From positions 3,171,001-3,235,000 of the forward strand of contig NC_088809.1 of NCBI RefSeq assembly GCF_011386835.1: 64,000 nucleotides of DNA, read 5' to 3'. Under the pieces are notes generated by a model. The model was not told where the DNA came from and did no database searches. It saw only the letters and a program-made list of their open reading frames with translations. Made by a program: the position numbers and the translations under genes. Shown piece by piece: positions 23,001-32,519 of this stretch (its first letter is position 1; each line of letters opens with the position of its first letter). The DNA is from Chrysemys picta bellii. Its lineage: Eukaryota; Chordata; Testudines; Emydidae.

Positions 23001-26000
23001 ACAGGCAGCTGCTAGCTCAGGCCAGACGAATGGTCGTCTCTGGGAGTAGCTGGATGCTTCTCGGGGAGGTGTAATGCACCGTTCTATGCCGCGGGGGTTA
23101 CATTACCCCTTGGCACTATGGCTCTCCTGTCTCGGCTTAAGATGCGTTATGTTTCCATGTCACAGCCCTCTCTGCCTAAGGAGGTTCTGAAGCAGTCAGT
23201 GCATTTCCTTATTCGACGTGGCACAGGGCCACGTGGGCAGACAGCAACCAAAAGAGACTAGAGAACTTGTGAGTGAGCCGGGAGAAAGCCTGGTCTGTAC
23301 CTGGTACACGGCCCTTCCACTAGGAGACACGATTCGCGTGACTGAGTGTTGATCAACCAAATCCAAGGCCGCCACAGCAGATGAGCCAAATACAAATTTC
23401 AGCCTAGAAGAGAAGAGGTCCCTGGGTTAGGCTGTGCTGCAAATGTAGGGCCCACTCCTGCTCCTCTTGAAATCAATTGGAGTCTTGTCATTGGCTCTGA
23501 TGGGAGCAAGGTTTCTTTCTAAAAGGTCATTGAACCACGCAGAGCCCACGATGTGTATGGCCAGGGATCCCCAGTGCATCTCTAAAGGTGTTCGGCAAAC
23601 ATCCCAGCACCGCCTTAGTGTGATGTGCTCAACGCCCCCAAATAAAACCTGATTAGGAGCAGCGAAGCACATTGGTCATTCTCTCTCCTTTCTTCAGGTT
23701 CTCCCACGGGACTGCCAATCCCAGCCCCAACTCCAGGAGACAACCTGGCTGCTGGAGACTGCTGCTGGCATGTGGGGCAGTTTCTGGAGGGGCAGATCCC
23801 ACCCACTGAGAGGATCCATAAGGTTTTCATATTCTCATGTCTAGGGTGGAAGATAAGAACATGAGAGAGACACTGCCCCGCTTTCCATCCCAATCACAAA
23901 CAATCCCCCAAGATTTTTCAACCCCCGCAATAAGATTTAATTTAAAATAAATTGTTTTTGAAAATTTTCTTCTTTAAAGCTGACAAATAACAGGTTCTAT
24001 ATGGGGAGGACACGTCCCTTCTCCAGTGTTGCGACCTGCAACCCAGCAGCTCTGGCCAAGCGCAAGAGGCCCAGAGAGTGAAATGGTCACTGTCTCCAAC
24101 TAAAGTGAAAAAAGGGGCATCGATTTCAGGTCTGGTCTTTGAACTCTGCGGACACAAGCTATTATCAGCCACACAGGTAAGGGTCTGGCTTGAACGGGGG
24201 ATTTTTAACTTGATAGTGTCCTTTTAAGGACCACTGATGATCACAAATGGGGCATGAGGGAAGGGGACCCAGGCTTCCTTTATCCACAGGGGTGTCTACA
24301 GGAGGCTCTCAGCATTGCTATCACCAGGGCAGCCTTTGGCAGTTGCAAGAGTGGAAGCCACAGTACAGCCAAAGCACTAGCATTTAAACCACTGTGACAC
24401 CTACCCCTGCTCCGAGCGGGTCTAGATAACACCATGGTAAAAAATACACCAGCAGCTGCCCTGTCTACATGAGACTTGCGGCACTCCTGGCAGTCGCAGC
24501 GGGAGAGCTGGTACGAAAAACCTAATGTCGGGCCCTGGAAGAGGAGCCAAGCGCCAACTCCCCCCGCAGCTGAAGTTGGCAAGTGGAAGAAGTACAGGCC
24601 CACTGGCTGCACTCCACTCTGACAGACAGCAGAGAGCCATCGCACTGTCAGATCAGTTATCAGTGAGGGTGCAAACAGGAGCAGCGTTAAAAAAACCAAG
24701 CATGTGGGCATGGGGAAAAGGAACTGGTGCTTCTGGCACACAGAGCAGCCTAAGCATGCACAGGGGTCACTGTCCCAGGTGGGATCATTGGTCCAGTCAG
24801 TCTGGACTCCTGCCTCCAGATGTGACCAACACTTGATGCCTCATACTAAGGAGGAAATGAACGAGTCTGTTGTGCAACAGAGGATGGGGCAAGGGGACGC
24901 CTTCCTGACCCCAGGAGAAATTAGCTTATGCCCTGAAGCATGAGATCGGATTAGTTTACAATGGTCGTGTCATAGGCTGAGTCTCATAACTGAGGCGTAA
25001 GTCAGCGCTCTGCTTCGCCCCAAAGCAAGCTGGGAAAGTACAAAGCTGAAGGCCAGGGAGAAATACTTCACTCTCTCCCCTGTATATGGCTAAGCCCAGG
25101 CACAGTGACAGTCTATCCGGATGCTTCCTGCTCATATTCCAAGGGTTGAAAATGACTAGAGAATTCCTCCTGCTGTTCCATTGTGATGATGCACATTTGT
25201 CAGCAGGGGCGGACGCTCGTGACTTCCACTGGGAGACTAGAGTTTCTGTATTCCTTCTGAGGCGGTTCCATTCAGCACGCCTGCAGAAAGGCTTTTATCT
25301 GCATGTGTTAGACATCACGTAGGGCTATATGATTAACTGTGTGCCAGCTATGGATACCTGAGCCCTTAACCTGTTGTCCAAACAGCTCAGAGGCTTAAAA
25401 GTTATTTTGGATCTGTACATCCTGCTGGTTTGACTGCGTTCCAAAGAGTTCAGAGGTAATAAAGATAAGCTTTATCGACCCTTTATCCACAGAGAAAAAC
25501 CCGTGCAGTCTGGATCAGTCACAAAGGTAAACAACAAACAAGGAGATGTGTGAAGGAAGAGATGGTTAAAAACAAGAACAGAAGGAAGCAGAAAAGCCTC
25601 TTATTCTGGGAAGAATGTGCTTGATCCCCGTCAAGACACAACGAACCCGAGACAGAGCTCTACGTTCTCAGCAGCACAACTGGCGCAAGTCTACGTCACT
25701 GATTACATGCCGAACAGCCAGACCTACTCTTGGAGGAGAGGCAGAAATTCAAAGCAAACAGGGAGCGATTTCATCAAAGGAAAGAGTGGGAGGTTGGGAA
25801 GGATTCCCAGCATGACACATTCCTTAATGATTAGATTGGGTTTACGGTTGGGACGGGTTGATTTGAATGAATTTCAATGGTTGTTGCAGAGATTTTGGAG
25901 ATTTTTCCCTAAATATAGTTTTATCAATATACGTCTTTGTACTAGCAGGAAACAACTCAGCGGCCAAGTTGAAATGCAGTGCCTGCAGGAGGTGAGATTC

Positions 26001-29000
26001 AGAACAGATTCAGGAATAGAATTAGAATATTCCTGAGCCAGAGGGCATTGGTGGCAACTGAGCGGGGGCAGGGGACAGTAGTTAATAATCAACAGTTATT
26101 AAGTTATCAGTGGAATTCCACTAAAATAACTTTACTCAGTTTACAATGAGATTCTTTTCCTTCCTCTTCACTTTTAAGATTGAGAAAGAAATCAACAGTT
26201 CTGACATCTATCAAGCAACCCAAAGAAGCTGCTGTGCTCACAACAGCATAAAGGCATCAGGAGATGTGAAGCTCTGGAAGGGTGATTTGGAAAGAAAGTT
26301 TTGGTTTCACTGAAGTCATATCTCCTTACACCTGGTCTGAACCTGGCCTTAAGACTCTGGAGAGATCTCCCAGGTCCCTGGATGTCCAATCCATCCTTGC
26401 TTAGAATGCTTTACAACACGAGCTCAGACTATGGCTGGGAGACACTGGGGAACCTGAAGAGCCCCGGGGAAACCCCACAAATAGGCTGCTTGTACATTCA
26501 ATTCCACCATCTGCTAAAAATTTAGCTACATTTCACAAGAAACGCCTGCTGGTCAAACAGAAAAAGACATAAGGCAGCAGAGGGAAAAAAGCAAACTATA
26601 ACGTACTTGAGAGTGCCCTCTAGGAAGGGATGAGGAGCAGAGCAGAAAGTACTTACGCCAGCAGGAGATCATCAGAAACTGCAACAAAAAGACAAAGACA
26701 TTTCATTTTGCTAAACATTTTGCAAAAGATCCTTTGAAATCAGAGACAGAAAGAGGCCCCGTGGGCTCCACTTTGTCCATCCCCATAGGTCATGCAGGGT
26801 TGTCCCCTACAGTGATCAATCCAACCTCCCTAACCACAGAGAGACATAGGAAGCAGTGCAGTGGTTTGTTAGGGGAGAGAATTCACAATACATGACCACA
26901 GTGGTGATGGTGTCAGAATCCCAGGCAGACGCTGATAGTGAAGAATGACCCTCCTACCTCTTAAAGCACAATAGGTAGCCCCTGTTTGCTCAGATTAAAA
27001 ACACATGGACAGTGCATTGGGGGGAACTCTGTTTGTGGGGTGCAAAAACCAGTGTCGATTTTTGCTGACTCCTGGGCTCAGCAATAGGGGATGCTGGGCT
27101 GGAATGGTTTCAGACGAGTCATCCACAGATCCTCATGAGATGGAGGGACCAACAGTCAAGTTCCTAGGTTCTAGCTGCTGCGCAAGACTGCACCAGATTT
27201 GAAAACAATGAGGTGTCTTTTCGTTTCAGCAGAAGCATCCTTTGCTATTTCAGTCCCGGGTCCCTCACACACAGTTCTGCAGGTGTCCCTTAATCTTGAT
27301 CTGCAACATTCCCCACTATTCCAGTCCTGGCCCCTCTCCAGCATCAGATCTCACCCCAGATATGCACCCCTGAGCAGAAGCCAGTCACAGTATGCTGGGC
27401 TCTCCCCAGTTAATATAGTCCCAAGAGTCTCCCAATGCCTTTGAAACATTTCTTTTTAAATCAACCTAACAACCAATTGCCACTCCTTATGTAGATCACA
27501 CACATAAACAAAACTGTGCATGTTCAATATGACTTCTTATATGTAGAACCTACATTAAGTGCAGACATTTTTAAAAATGATTCAGAGCTGCAGTGATGAA
27601 TTTTAAAGAGTAATATGGAGCCACAAATACATGTACTTTTCTAATATCCTACATCTAAAAATTGTAAGAAACGCCTGAAGGTTTTAACAACTTGCACTTC
27701 ACATTACCAGGCTGATTCCCTTGCAATTTTACCTTGGAATCAATTGATAAATTTGTGGCATATAAATTCTAGTCTTTTAACAGTGCTTTTCCTTTCCCAG
27801 CACAGTCTCGGACATCTCCCATGTTTTGTAGCTTTTGATTTTGAGCATAGAAAAATGTCTCTTTTTAACAGGGGTACTTGTTAAAGTGAGTAATTACATT
27901 AAAAAAAATCCTCAACCTGTTTTACTTAACAGTTTAGCCCCGATCCTGCAATCTGATCCTTTAGTTACCTCCAATGGGATTCAGGGTGGGTGTGGGGGTC
28001 TACCCACGTGGATGTCACTCAGGGATTGGGACTTTAGATCATTACAACTGTAAATATTCTAACAGTCTAATGTATTCTCCACGGCTGAAGTTAGCTGACT
28101 TTTCCAACCTTACTCAATTTGGATAATGAAACTAGACTGGTTGGTTTCATTTTCTGGTTCTCAGGTCCCAGTACAATGTTACCAGCATTCCAAGGGGATA
28201 TTAAAAAGCCCTTCTTGATTATTTTTTTTTTGTTGGTTTCACATTACCTTTGTACAAAATCCTTTATAAAATGGAACAAAATCAAACCTAGATTGTGGAC
28301 CTAAACTAACCTGACAATACCCATAATGCACATACACTGAGCTCCAGGAAAATCGGTTCAGTCACTGGGGCAGTTTCGATGCTAACTAGCCATCCAGTGC
28401 CATTCCTTTAAATGGGACGGTCAAATGGGCTTCCCTGTATTTCTGTTTCCTTTGGTTCTGGCTTAGGCAGAACATATTCTTTAAATAGACACTCCATTTC
28501 TGCAGGCGCCACTTGGTCTATTTGCCATCTAAACACACACCACAGGACTCTTTCAACGTGGGTTACAGAAATATCTCAGTAACGCAGCATGCAGCGAATA
28601 GCAATTGTTCCATACTAGCTGCTCTAATTGGCCAGGACCTAACTGTTGGCTTGGGCTGCTTACTGCTACTGCCCTCTGAACAAGAAGCCCATCATGATCA
28701 GTAGTATAGCGCCCTCTGCTGGTTAACTGGGACAACTATAACATTTCTGTATAGGTTGTTTTGTCACTGGCTTTGAAGTTAGTAAGACTGTGAGCACACA
28801 GAAACTATACTTGGACCACAGCTCAAAGAGCTATGGCAATAGCCATGAACATGAATTCTGGGTAATGATATGCAAATTAGCATCCCCATTCAAGAGTCCT
28901 ATCTCCAGCACTGTCACCACAGGTAACTGACACTGAAGCTAACTGTGCAGCCATAAATAAGGATTTCAACCTCTTAAAGCCTCAGAAAGTTGGCCTAGCA

Positions 29001-29591
29001 GAGGTGAAACTGGAAGTATGGACGACCCACATGCAGTAAAGTCTCGAAGGCATAGAACGAAAAAGCTTCACAATACTGGCTGTACAATGCTGCTGTAATG
29101 AGATGCTTACGAGTAACTATGAGACAGCCTCCATTTTCAAAAGTAACTATGGATTTTGGGTGCCCCAATTTTGGGGCATCCCATTTGGGTCCCTTTAAAA
29201 GAGCCCCATTTTCAAAGGGCAAGAGCTCAGCATTTTCCGAAGCTCAAGCCCCTTTATGTTCTTTGAAGGCCACATATTCCTTAGGGCCTCAGAAGATCTG
29301 AGCAAGGTTATGCTGAATGCCTGACCCCCAGAAAGCTATGACGTTATTGGTATTTATAAACCACCATGGGTAGCCATGTCTCTTTACAGACAGACTGTGG
29401 CACCATGGGGCAGGAGTGGTTTTTTTCACATGGGATCTCAAAGCTTTTCAGCGTCTTATCCAGGCTATGACTGCACCACAAACACCCCGGTATGACTGTG
29501 CTTTTCTCCACATACCATGCGAGGTCTCCTGGAAAGCCTTTTTTATCTCTTTCAAAAGCTCCTCTGCCACTGCCGGCAAAGTGGCCTCCAT
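13916..29591 (-). CDS. ZSWIM7: ZSWIM7 (SWS1), SWIM-type zinc finger protein, five coding exons
   Basis: ZSWIM7 is the vertebrate Shu2/SWS1 protein. With SWSAP1 it forms a nuclear complex that stabilises RAD51 filaments in homologous recombination, notably in meiosis. The joined frame is 438 nt, 145 residues plus stop; human is 140 (from memory). It starts MEATLPAVAEELLKEI, matching the human N-terminus, and contains the FVFGSSAVAALDLVD segment. Its SWIM zinc-binding motif CxC-x15-CxH is intact: CTC in the fourth coding exon and CKH as the first codons of the last. The tail is acidic (LLAEEEEEGPG) and differs from the human end. Coding exons are 29516-29591, 26657-26678, 23301-23403, 15421-15525 and 13916-14047, all with GT/AG introns and compatible phases. 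The start codon exon has a good acceptor 24 bases upstream of ATG, so a non-coding first exon probably lies near the TTC19 promoter, as in human. Confidence 0.94.
14803..15144. mobile_element. Head-to-head fold-back repeat (probably Penelope-like), in ZSWIM7 intron
   Basis: The left arm (about 14803-14955) reads AAAAGAACAGGAGTAC, then GAGACTAACAAA, then GCATAAGCTTTCGTGGG. The right arm (about 14960-15144) is its reverse complement and extends further, to an end reading AGACTAACACGG. Flanks 14793-14805 and 15145-15157 match at 12 of 13 bases and look like a target-site duplication. I recognise this end sequence from a turtle family whose longer copies encode a GIY-YIG-type domain, hence Penelope-like; that assignment is from memory. 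Confidence 0.6.
15421..15525 (-). CDS. ZSWIM7: ZSWIM7 coding exon 4
   Basis: Encodes 35 residues, VLGSSGKLYTCYASC to RKNDSLV, phase 0 at both ends. Carries the first two zinc ligands of the SWIM motif (CTC). Acceptor AG at 15526-15527; donor GTAAGT at 15420-15415. A long minus-strand frame across this exon (15377-16123) is in another phase and is not the protein. Confidence 0.95.
15526..23300 (-). other. ZSWIM7: ZSWIM7 intron, 7.8 kb
   Basis: No conserved exon found. Holds repeat scraps such as a TTACACCAGTGTAAATCTGG element at about 16955-16985 with relatives near 17475, and a fragment ending AGCCGGCCCTG at about 19835-19949. An isolated Staf-like TCCCAGCATGCAATGC lies at about 21829-21844. 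Open frames up to 222 codons resemble nothing I know. Confidence 0.6.
23301..23403 (-). CDS. ZSWIM7: ZSWIM7 coding exon 3
   Basis: Encodes LKFVFGSSAV to GRAVYQ (34 residues) after one base that completes the Ala codon split with the 22-bp exon. Acceptor AG at 23404-23405, donor GTACAG at 23300-23295. Aligns with human LKFLFGSSATQALDLVDRQ. Confidence 0.95.
23404..29515 (-). other. ZSWIM7: ZSWIM7 introns flanking the 22-bp exon
   Basis: Two introns, 23404-26656 and 26679-29515. Content is mostly unique-looking, AT-rich DNA. A hairpin-like repeat with GGGTGCCCCAATTTTGGGGC lies at about 29150-29225. Apart from the microexon I found no conserved coding sequence. Confidence 0.6.
26657..26678 (-). 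CDS. ZSWIM7: ZSWIM7 coding exon 2, 22-bp microexon
   Basis: The exon is TT-TCT-GAT-GAT-CTC-CTG-CTG-GC. With one base from the exon before and one from the exon after it gives V-SDDLLL-A, the exact number of residues needed to align with human RIPDEYLLS. The acceptor is strong (long T-rich tract, GTTGCAG) and the donor is GTAAGT. Frame would break without it, and it is too short for any ORF search. Confidence 0.9.
29516..29591 (-). CDS. ZSWIM7: ZSWIM7 first coding exon
   Basis: ATG at 29591-29589, in the context GAGGACGATGG, a good Kozak match. Encodes MEATLPAVAEELLKEIKKAF to QETSH plus one base, then donor GTATGT. Human starts MAVVLPAVVEELLSEM. Confidence 0.94.
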
Positions 29592-29615
29592 CGTCCTCAA
29601 CACTCAAACCGAACC
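29592..29615 (-). other. ZSWIM7: ZSWIM7 5' UTR part and upstream splice acceptor
   Basis: On the minus strand a pyrimidine-rich TCTGCTGTTTTGATTACAG ends at 29616, just 25 bases before the ATG. This implies a non-coding first exon further up, probably within the promoter region near 32.1-32.3 kb. Confidence 0.65.
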
Positions 29616-29768
29616 CTGTAATCAAAACAGCAGAGGGCAGGGAGAAGTTGGGAAATCAATAGTCACCACAGAAACAGTAACTAGAGACAGTTTATTAGGA
29701 TGAAGGATGATTTCAACCCCCAGATAAGGCAAAGGGAAGGGAACTGATTATTTATCAGCATTTCTTAT

Positions 29769-29830
29769 ACAGTAAAAGCTGTTTTATCCAGCACTTCACC
29801 AACCGGAAAGTTCTATAACCTGTCTTTCCT
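29769..29830 (+). mobile_element. Tigger/pogo-like DNA transposon fragment
   Basis: TA followed by CAGTAAAAGCTGTTTTATCC and then AACCGGAAAGTTCTATAA resembles the end of Tigger-type mariner elements in turtles. Fragment only. Confidence 0.4.
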
Positions 29831-29999
29831 GATCTTCATTGAAATTCTGGTTTATAATCCAATTGGTGCGGGGCCGGCAGGAGGTTGGGGCATGGGAGGG
29901 GTTTCGGGGCAAGGGGTTGGGGCGCGGGAGGGGGTGTCAGATCCAGTCGGTGCTCACCTCAGGTGGCTCCCTGCAAGCGGTGACTTGTCTCGGTTGCTC

Positions 30000-30771
30000 C
30001 CAGGCAGAGGCTGGGCTGCTGAACTTTTCCACTGGGAGGTGGGGGAATCAAACAAAGGATTCCTGCCTTATGGAAATCCTATATAAGATGGGGGAGGAAA
30101 ACAGTCAAGGTCTTCAGTTCCTTTCTCCTCCGCCTTCCCACCCAAAGAGATACTTGAAAATGCCTGGAAACAAAAGGACTGGAACTGATGGGGGAAAGAC
30201 CTGCTTGACCCAGGCTGGAAAGATATCTGGCCTGTGAAGGACTCTACCTAAGACAGTATCTAAGGCGAGGAATTACTATTTGTAACCAATTTCTTTAGTG
30301 AATCAAGCTTAGTTTGCATGCTTTGTTTTATTTGCTTGGTAATCTGCTTTGTTCTGTTTGCTACCTCTTTGCCACTTAAAAGTCACATTTTGTAGTTAAT
30401 AAACTTATTTCTTGTTTATAATATAACCCAGTTTTATGTAATTTCTAACTGGGAGGGCAAGAAGTTGTGTATATCTTCCTCCACACCGAGGGAGGGGGCG
30501 AATTTCATAAAACCTTTGGGTTTGTACTCCTTAAAGGGAGTGGGCACCAGAGTGCTGGGGCGAGCTCCTAAGGCTGAATCTTTCCAGAGCGGATCTCTGT
30601 CTCTCTGTGCAGCCGGGCGTGACCCTGCCTGTGTACTTGGCTGGAAGAGGCTTATGAGCCTAGCCCAGCAAGAGCAGGTAAAGGGGACCCAGGCTGGCAG
30701 AATAGGCTGACTCACTGGCATCCCAGCACATCAAGTGGCATTCGGGGCGGGGGGAGGAGCAAACTGTCACA
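30000..30771 (+). mobile_element. LTR-retrotransposon solo LTR or LTR fragment
   Basis: I recognise a common turtle LTR: TTTGCATGC-like start of a U-rich stretch at about 30315, an AATAAA at 30399-30404, then GGGAGGGGGCGAATTTCATA and a right end CTGTCACA at about 30764-30771. No gag, pol or env open frame is present. The left boundary is not defined, and family (Gypsy or ERV) is uncertain. Confidence 0.5.
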
Positions 30772-31050
30772 GCAGTAACTAGACTTTTGGTGTCCAGTCA
30801 GTACATTTGATCGGACACTGCCAGGTCCCCTTTCCAACTAGCTTTCCAGTCAAAAAACAGGCACCTGGCACCCCTAAATGGCAGCCAGACACAGAAGCCA
30901 AAACCCAGACTGGTGGCAACACTATCAGAGACAGCCTAATTTGTCAAGTGATTCCACCCTAGAAACCGAGGAGCAAGGGACTGGAGAATTAGAGCTTCAC
31001 AGGACAAACTCTCCAGCCTCAGCTCTCAATTATCATTACTCGGTTATCAG

Positions 31051-31245
31051 GTGGGAGGGATAGCTCAGTGGTTTGAGCATTGGCCTGCTAAACCCAGCGT
31101 TGTGAGTTCAATCCTTGAGGGGGCCACTTGGGGATCTGGGGCAAAATCATTACTTGGTCCTGCTAGTGAAGGCAGGGGGCTGGACTCAATGACATTTCAA
31201 GGTCCCTTCCAGTTCTAGGAAATGGGATATCTCCATTAATTTAAA
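31051..31245 (+). mobile_element. Cry-I SINE (tRNA-Lys-derived turtle SINE)
   Basis: Starts GGGAGGGATAGCTCAGTGG, with an A box and then a B box in GTTGTGAGTTCAATCC. This is followed by the Cry-I body (GGGGATCTGGGGCAAAAT) and a tail with GGTCCCTTCCAGTTCTA that resembles a CR1 end. Family membership is from memory of turtle SINEs. ATCATTACT occurs at 31032-31040 and 31246-31254 and may be the target duplication, although the left copy is ten bases from the apparent start. This is a SINE, not a working tRNA gene. Confidence 0.85.
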
Positions 31246-31420
31246 ATCATTACTAACAGCCAGGAATTGTCCACAAAGGGGCCTTCACACATCCCATCCA
31301 CCCAAAGCACTGTCTCTTTTGGCACAGCAAGTGCATTGCTCCTCTACACCTTGCATGAGCTCGCCCTGATGCGCTTATGAGGGGGCAGGCAGAAACATTT
31401 GCTCAATTCAAGATGGATCA

Positions 31421-32095
31421 AGGCATGCTGGGACACACCTCTCTCCAGGGCCACACAGCATGCTGGGATATTAGGGTTGCCAATTTGGTTAGATGTCTGC
31501 CTGGAGGTTCCATCACATGACATAATCTTTAATTAAAGATTAATCTTTAATTCCTGGAGATTCCGGGACAATCCTGGAGGGTTGGCAGCCCCATGGGACA
31601 TGCCTCTCTGTGGGGCCACATGGCATGCTGGGATATGCCTCTCTTCTGTGGGGGCCACCCAGCATGCTGTGATGGGACATGCCACTCTGCTGGGCCGCAG
31701 GGCATGCTGGGATGCGACATACCTCTCTGCTGGGCCTCAGGGCATGCTGGGACATGGCTCCCTGTGAGGGCCGCACGGCATGCTGGGACGGGATGTCACT
31801 GCAGGCCCGCACGGCATGCTGGGAGGGGAGTGTCACTGCTGGGCCGCATGGCATGCTGGGAGGGGAGTGTCACTGCTGGGCCGCATGGCATGCTGGGACA
31901 TGGCTCCCTGTGAGGGCCGCACGGCATGCTGGGACGGGATGTCACTGCTGGGCCGCATGGCATGCTGGGACATGGCGCCCTGTGAGGGCCGCAAGGCAGG
32001 GTGGGACATACCTCTCCGCGGGGCCGCAGGGCATGCTGGGAGGGGATATGTCACTGCAGGGCCGCAGGGCATGCTGGGAAGGGACGTGCCTGCCT
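31421..32095. repeat. Tandem array (period 36-37 bp) of Staf/ZNF143-like sites
   Basis: GCATGCTG occurs 14 times, starting at 31423, 31458, 31623, 31662, 31702, 31742, 31778, 31814, 31851, 31888, 31924, 31960, 32031 and 32069. A decayed copy is at 31996. From 31702 the spacing is 35-40 and mostly 36-37. On the minus strand each unit reads TCCCAGCATGCC-N-TGCGGCC. This fits the Staf/ZNF143 consensus YWCCCRNMATSCMYYRCR, fully in units such as 32031 and 32069. The array lies directly upstream of TTC19 and in the presumed first intron or promoter of ZSWIM7. Open frames running through it are periodic artefacts. Confidence 0.85.
31470..31594. mobile_element. Short MITE inserted in the tandem array
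   Basis: Begins GGGTTGCCAA and ends TTGGCAGCCC, which pair as inverted repeats. The inside contains ATCTTTAATTAAAGATTAAT, a perfect palindrome core. It separates the first two array units (31423, 31458) from the remainder. Confidence 0.55.
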
Positions 32096-32099
32096 GCGG

Positions 32100-32347
32100 G
32101 GCCCCCGCACCACTGCCAATCCCCTGTTTGGGGCCTGGCTCGGGCCCAACCCCCAGCGCTGCGCCCCCCACCCCCGCTGAACTGGTCACATGACCTTGAA
32201 ACGTCACTTCCCCTTGGCCCCCTTCCTGGTCACATGAACTCGCTACTTCCGCCGTGGGGGGGGGGTGATTCCGGGCAGGTCACATGACCAGAGCCCACCA
32301 CTTCGGCTGTAGTCGCTCTTCCCCCGTCCCGGGACCGAGCGCCGGGC
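32100..32347. promoter_or_regulatory. TTC19/ZSWIM7 divergent promoter region (CpG-rich)
   Basis: GC-rich, CpG-containing DNA between the tandem array and the TTC19 ATG. It has ETS-like core sites (ACTTCCGC near 32243, CACTTCCC near 32205) and three GGTCACATGA palindromic E-boxes. There is no TATA box. Human ZSWIM7 and TTC19 are head to head, and the same arrangement is read here. Start sites cannot be placed from sequence alone. Confidence 0.6.
32184..32289. promoter_or_regulatory. Three GGTCACATGA E-box palindromes
   Basis: GGTCACATGACC at 32184-32195, GGTCACATGAAC at 32228-32239 and GGTCACATGACC at 32278-32289, spaced 44 and 50 bp. CACATG flanked by GT/AC is the type of E-box bound by USF, MITF and TFE-family bHLH-zip factors. 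Confidence 0.55.
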
Positions 32348-32519
32348 ATGTTGGCGGCGCTGCGCAGGGGGCCGGGGCTGCTGGCGGCCGCGGGGAGACG
32401 CTACTCCGGGGCGCGCCTACCGGCCCGGTGGGAGAAGGCCCCGGGGAGGCGCGGGGCCGCCTGGGGAGCGGGGTCCCTGCGGGGGCCCAGCCCCGGGGGC
32501 GTCCTGGCCGCCCTGGCGG
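32348..32519 (+). CDS. TTC19: TTC19 exon 1
   Basis: 57 codons plus one base; presequence region. Donor GTGAGA at 32520. Poorly conserved, as usual for mitochondrial presequences. Confidence 0.88.

Noticed and set aside
31051..31125. tRNA gene
   Set aside because: A and B boxes belong to the Cry-I SINE; the arm structure has decayed and it continues into a SINE body.
31421..32095. CRISPR array
   Set aside because: Regular spacing, but the spacers are also repeated, there are no cas genes, and this is a vertebrate chromosome.
31593..32287. Several overlapping repeat-protein-like open frames (106-202 codons) on both strands
   Set aside because: They are translations of the 36-37-bp tandem array; frames shift with unit length and there is no conserved start.
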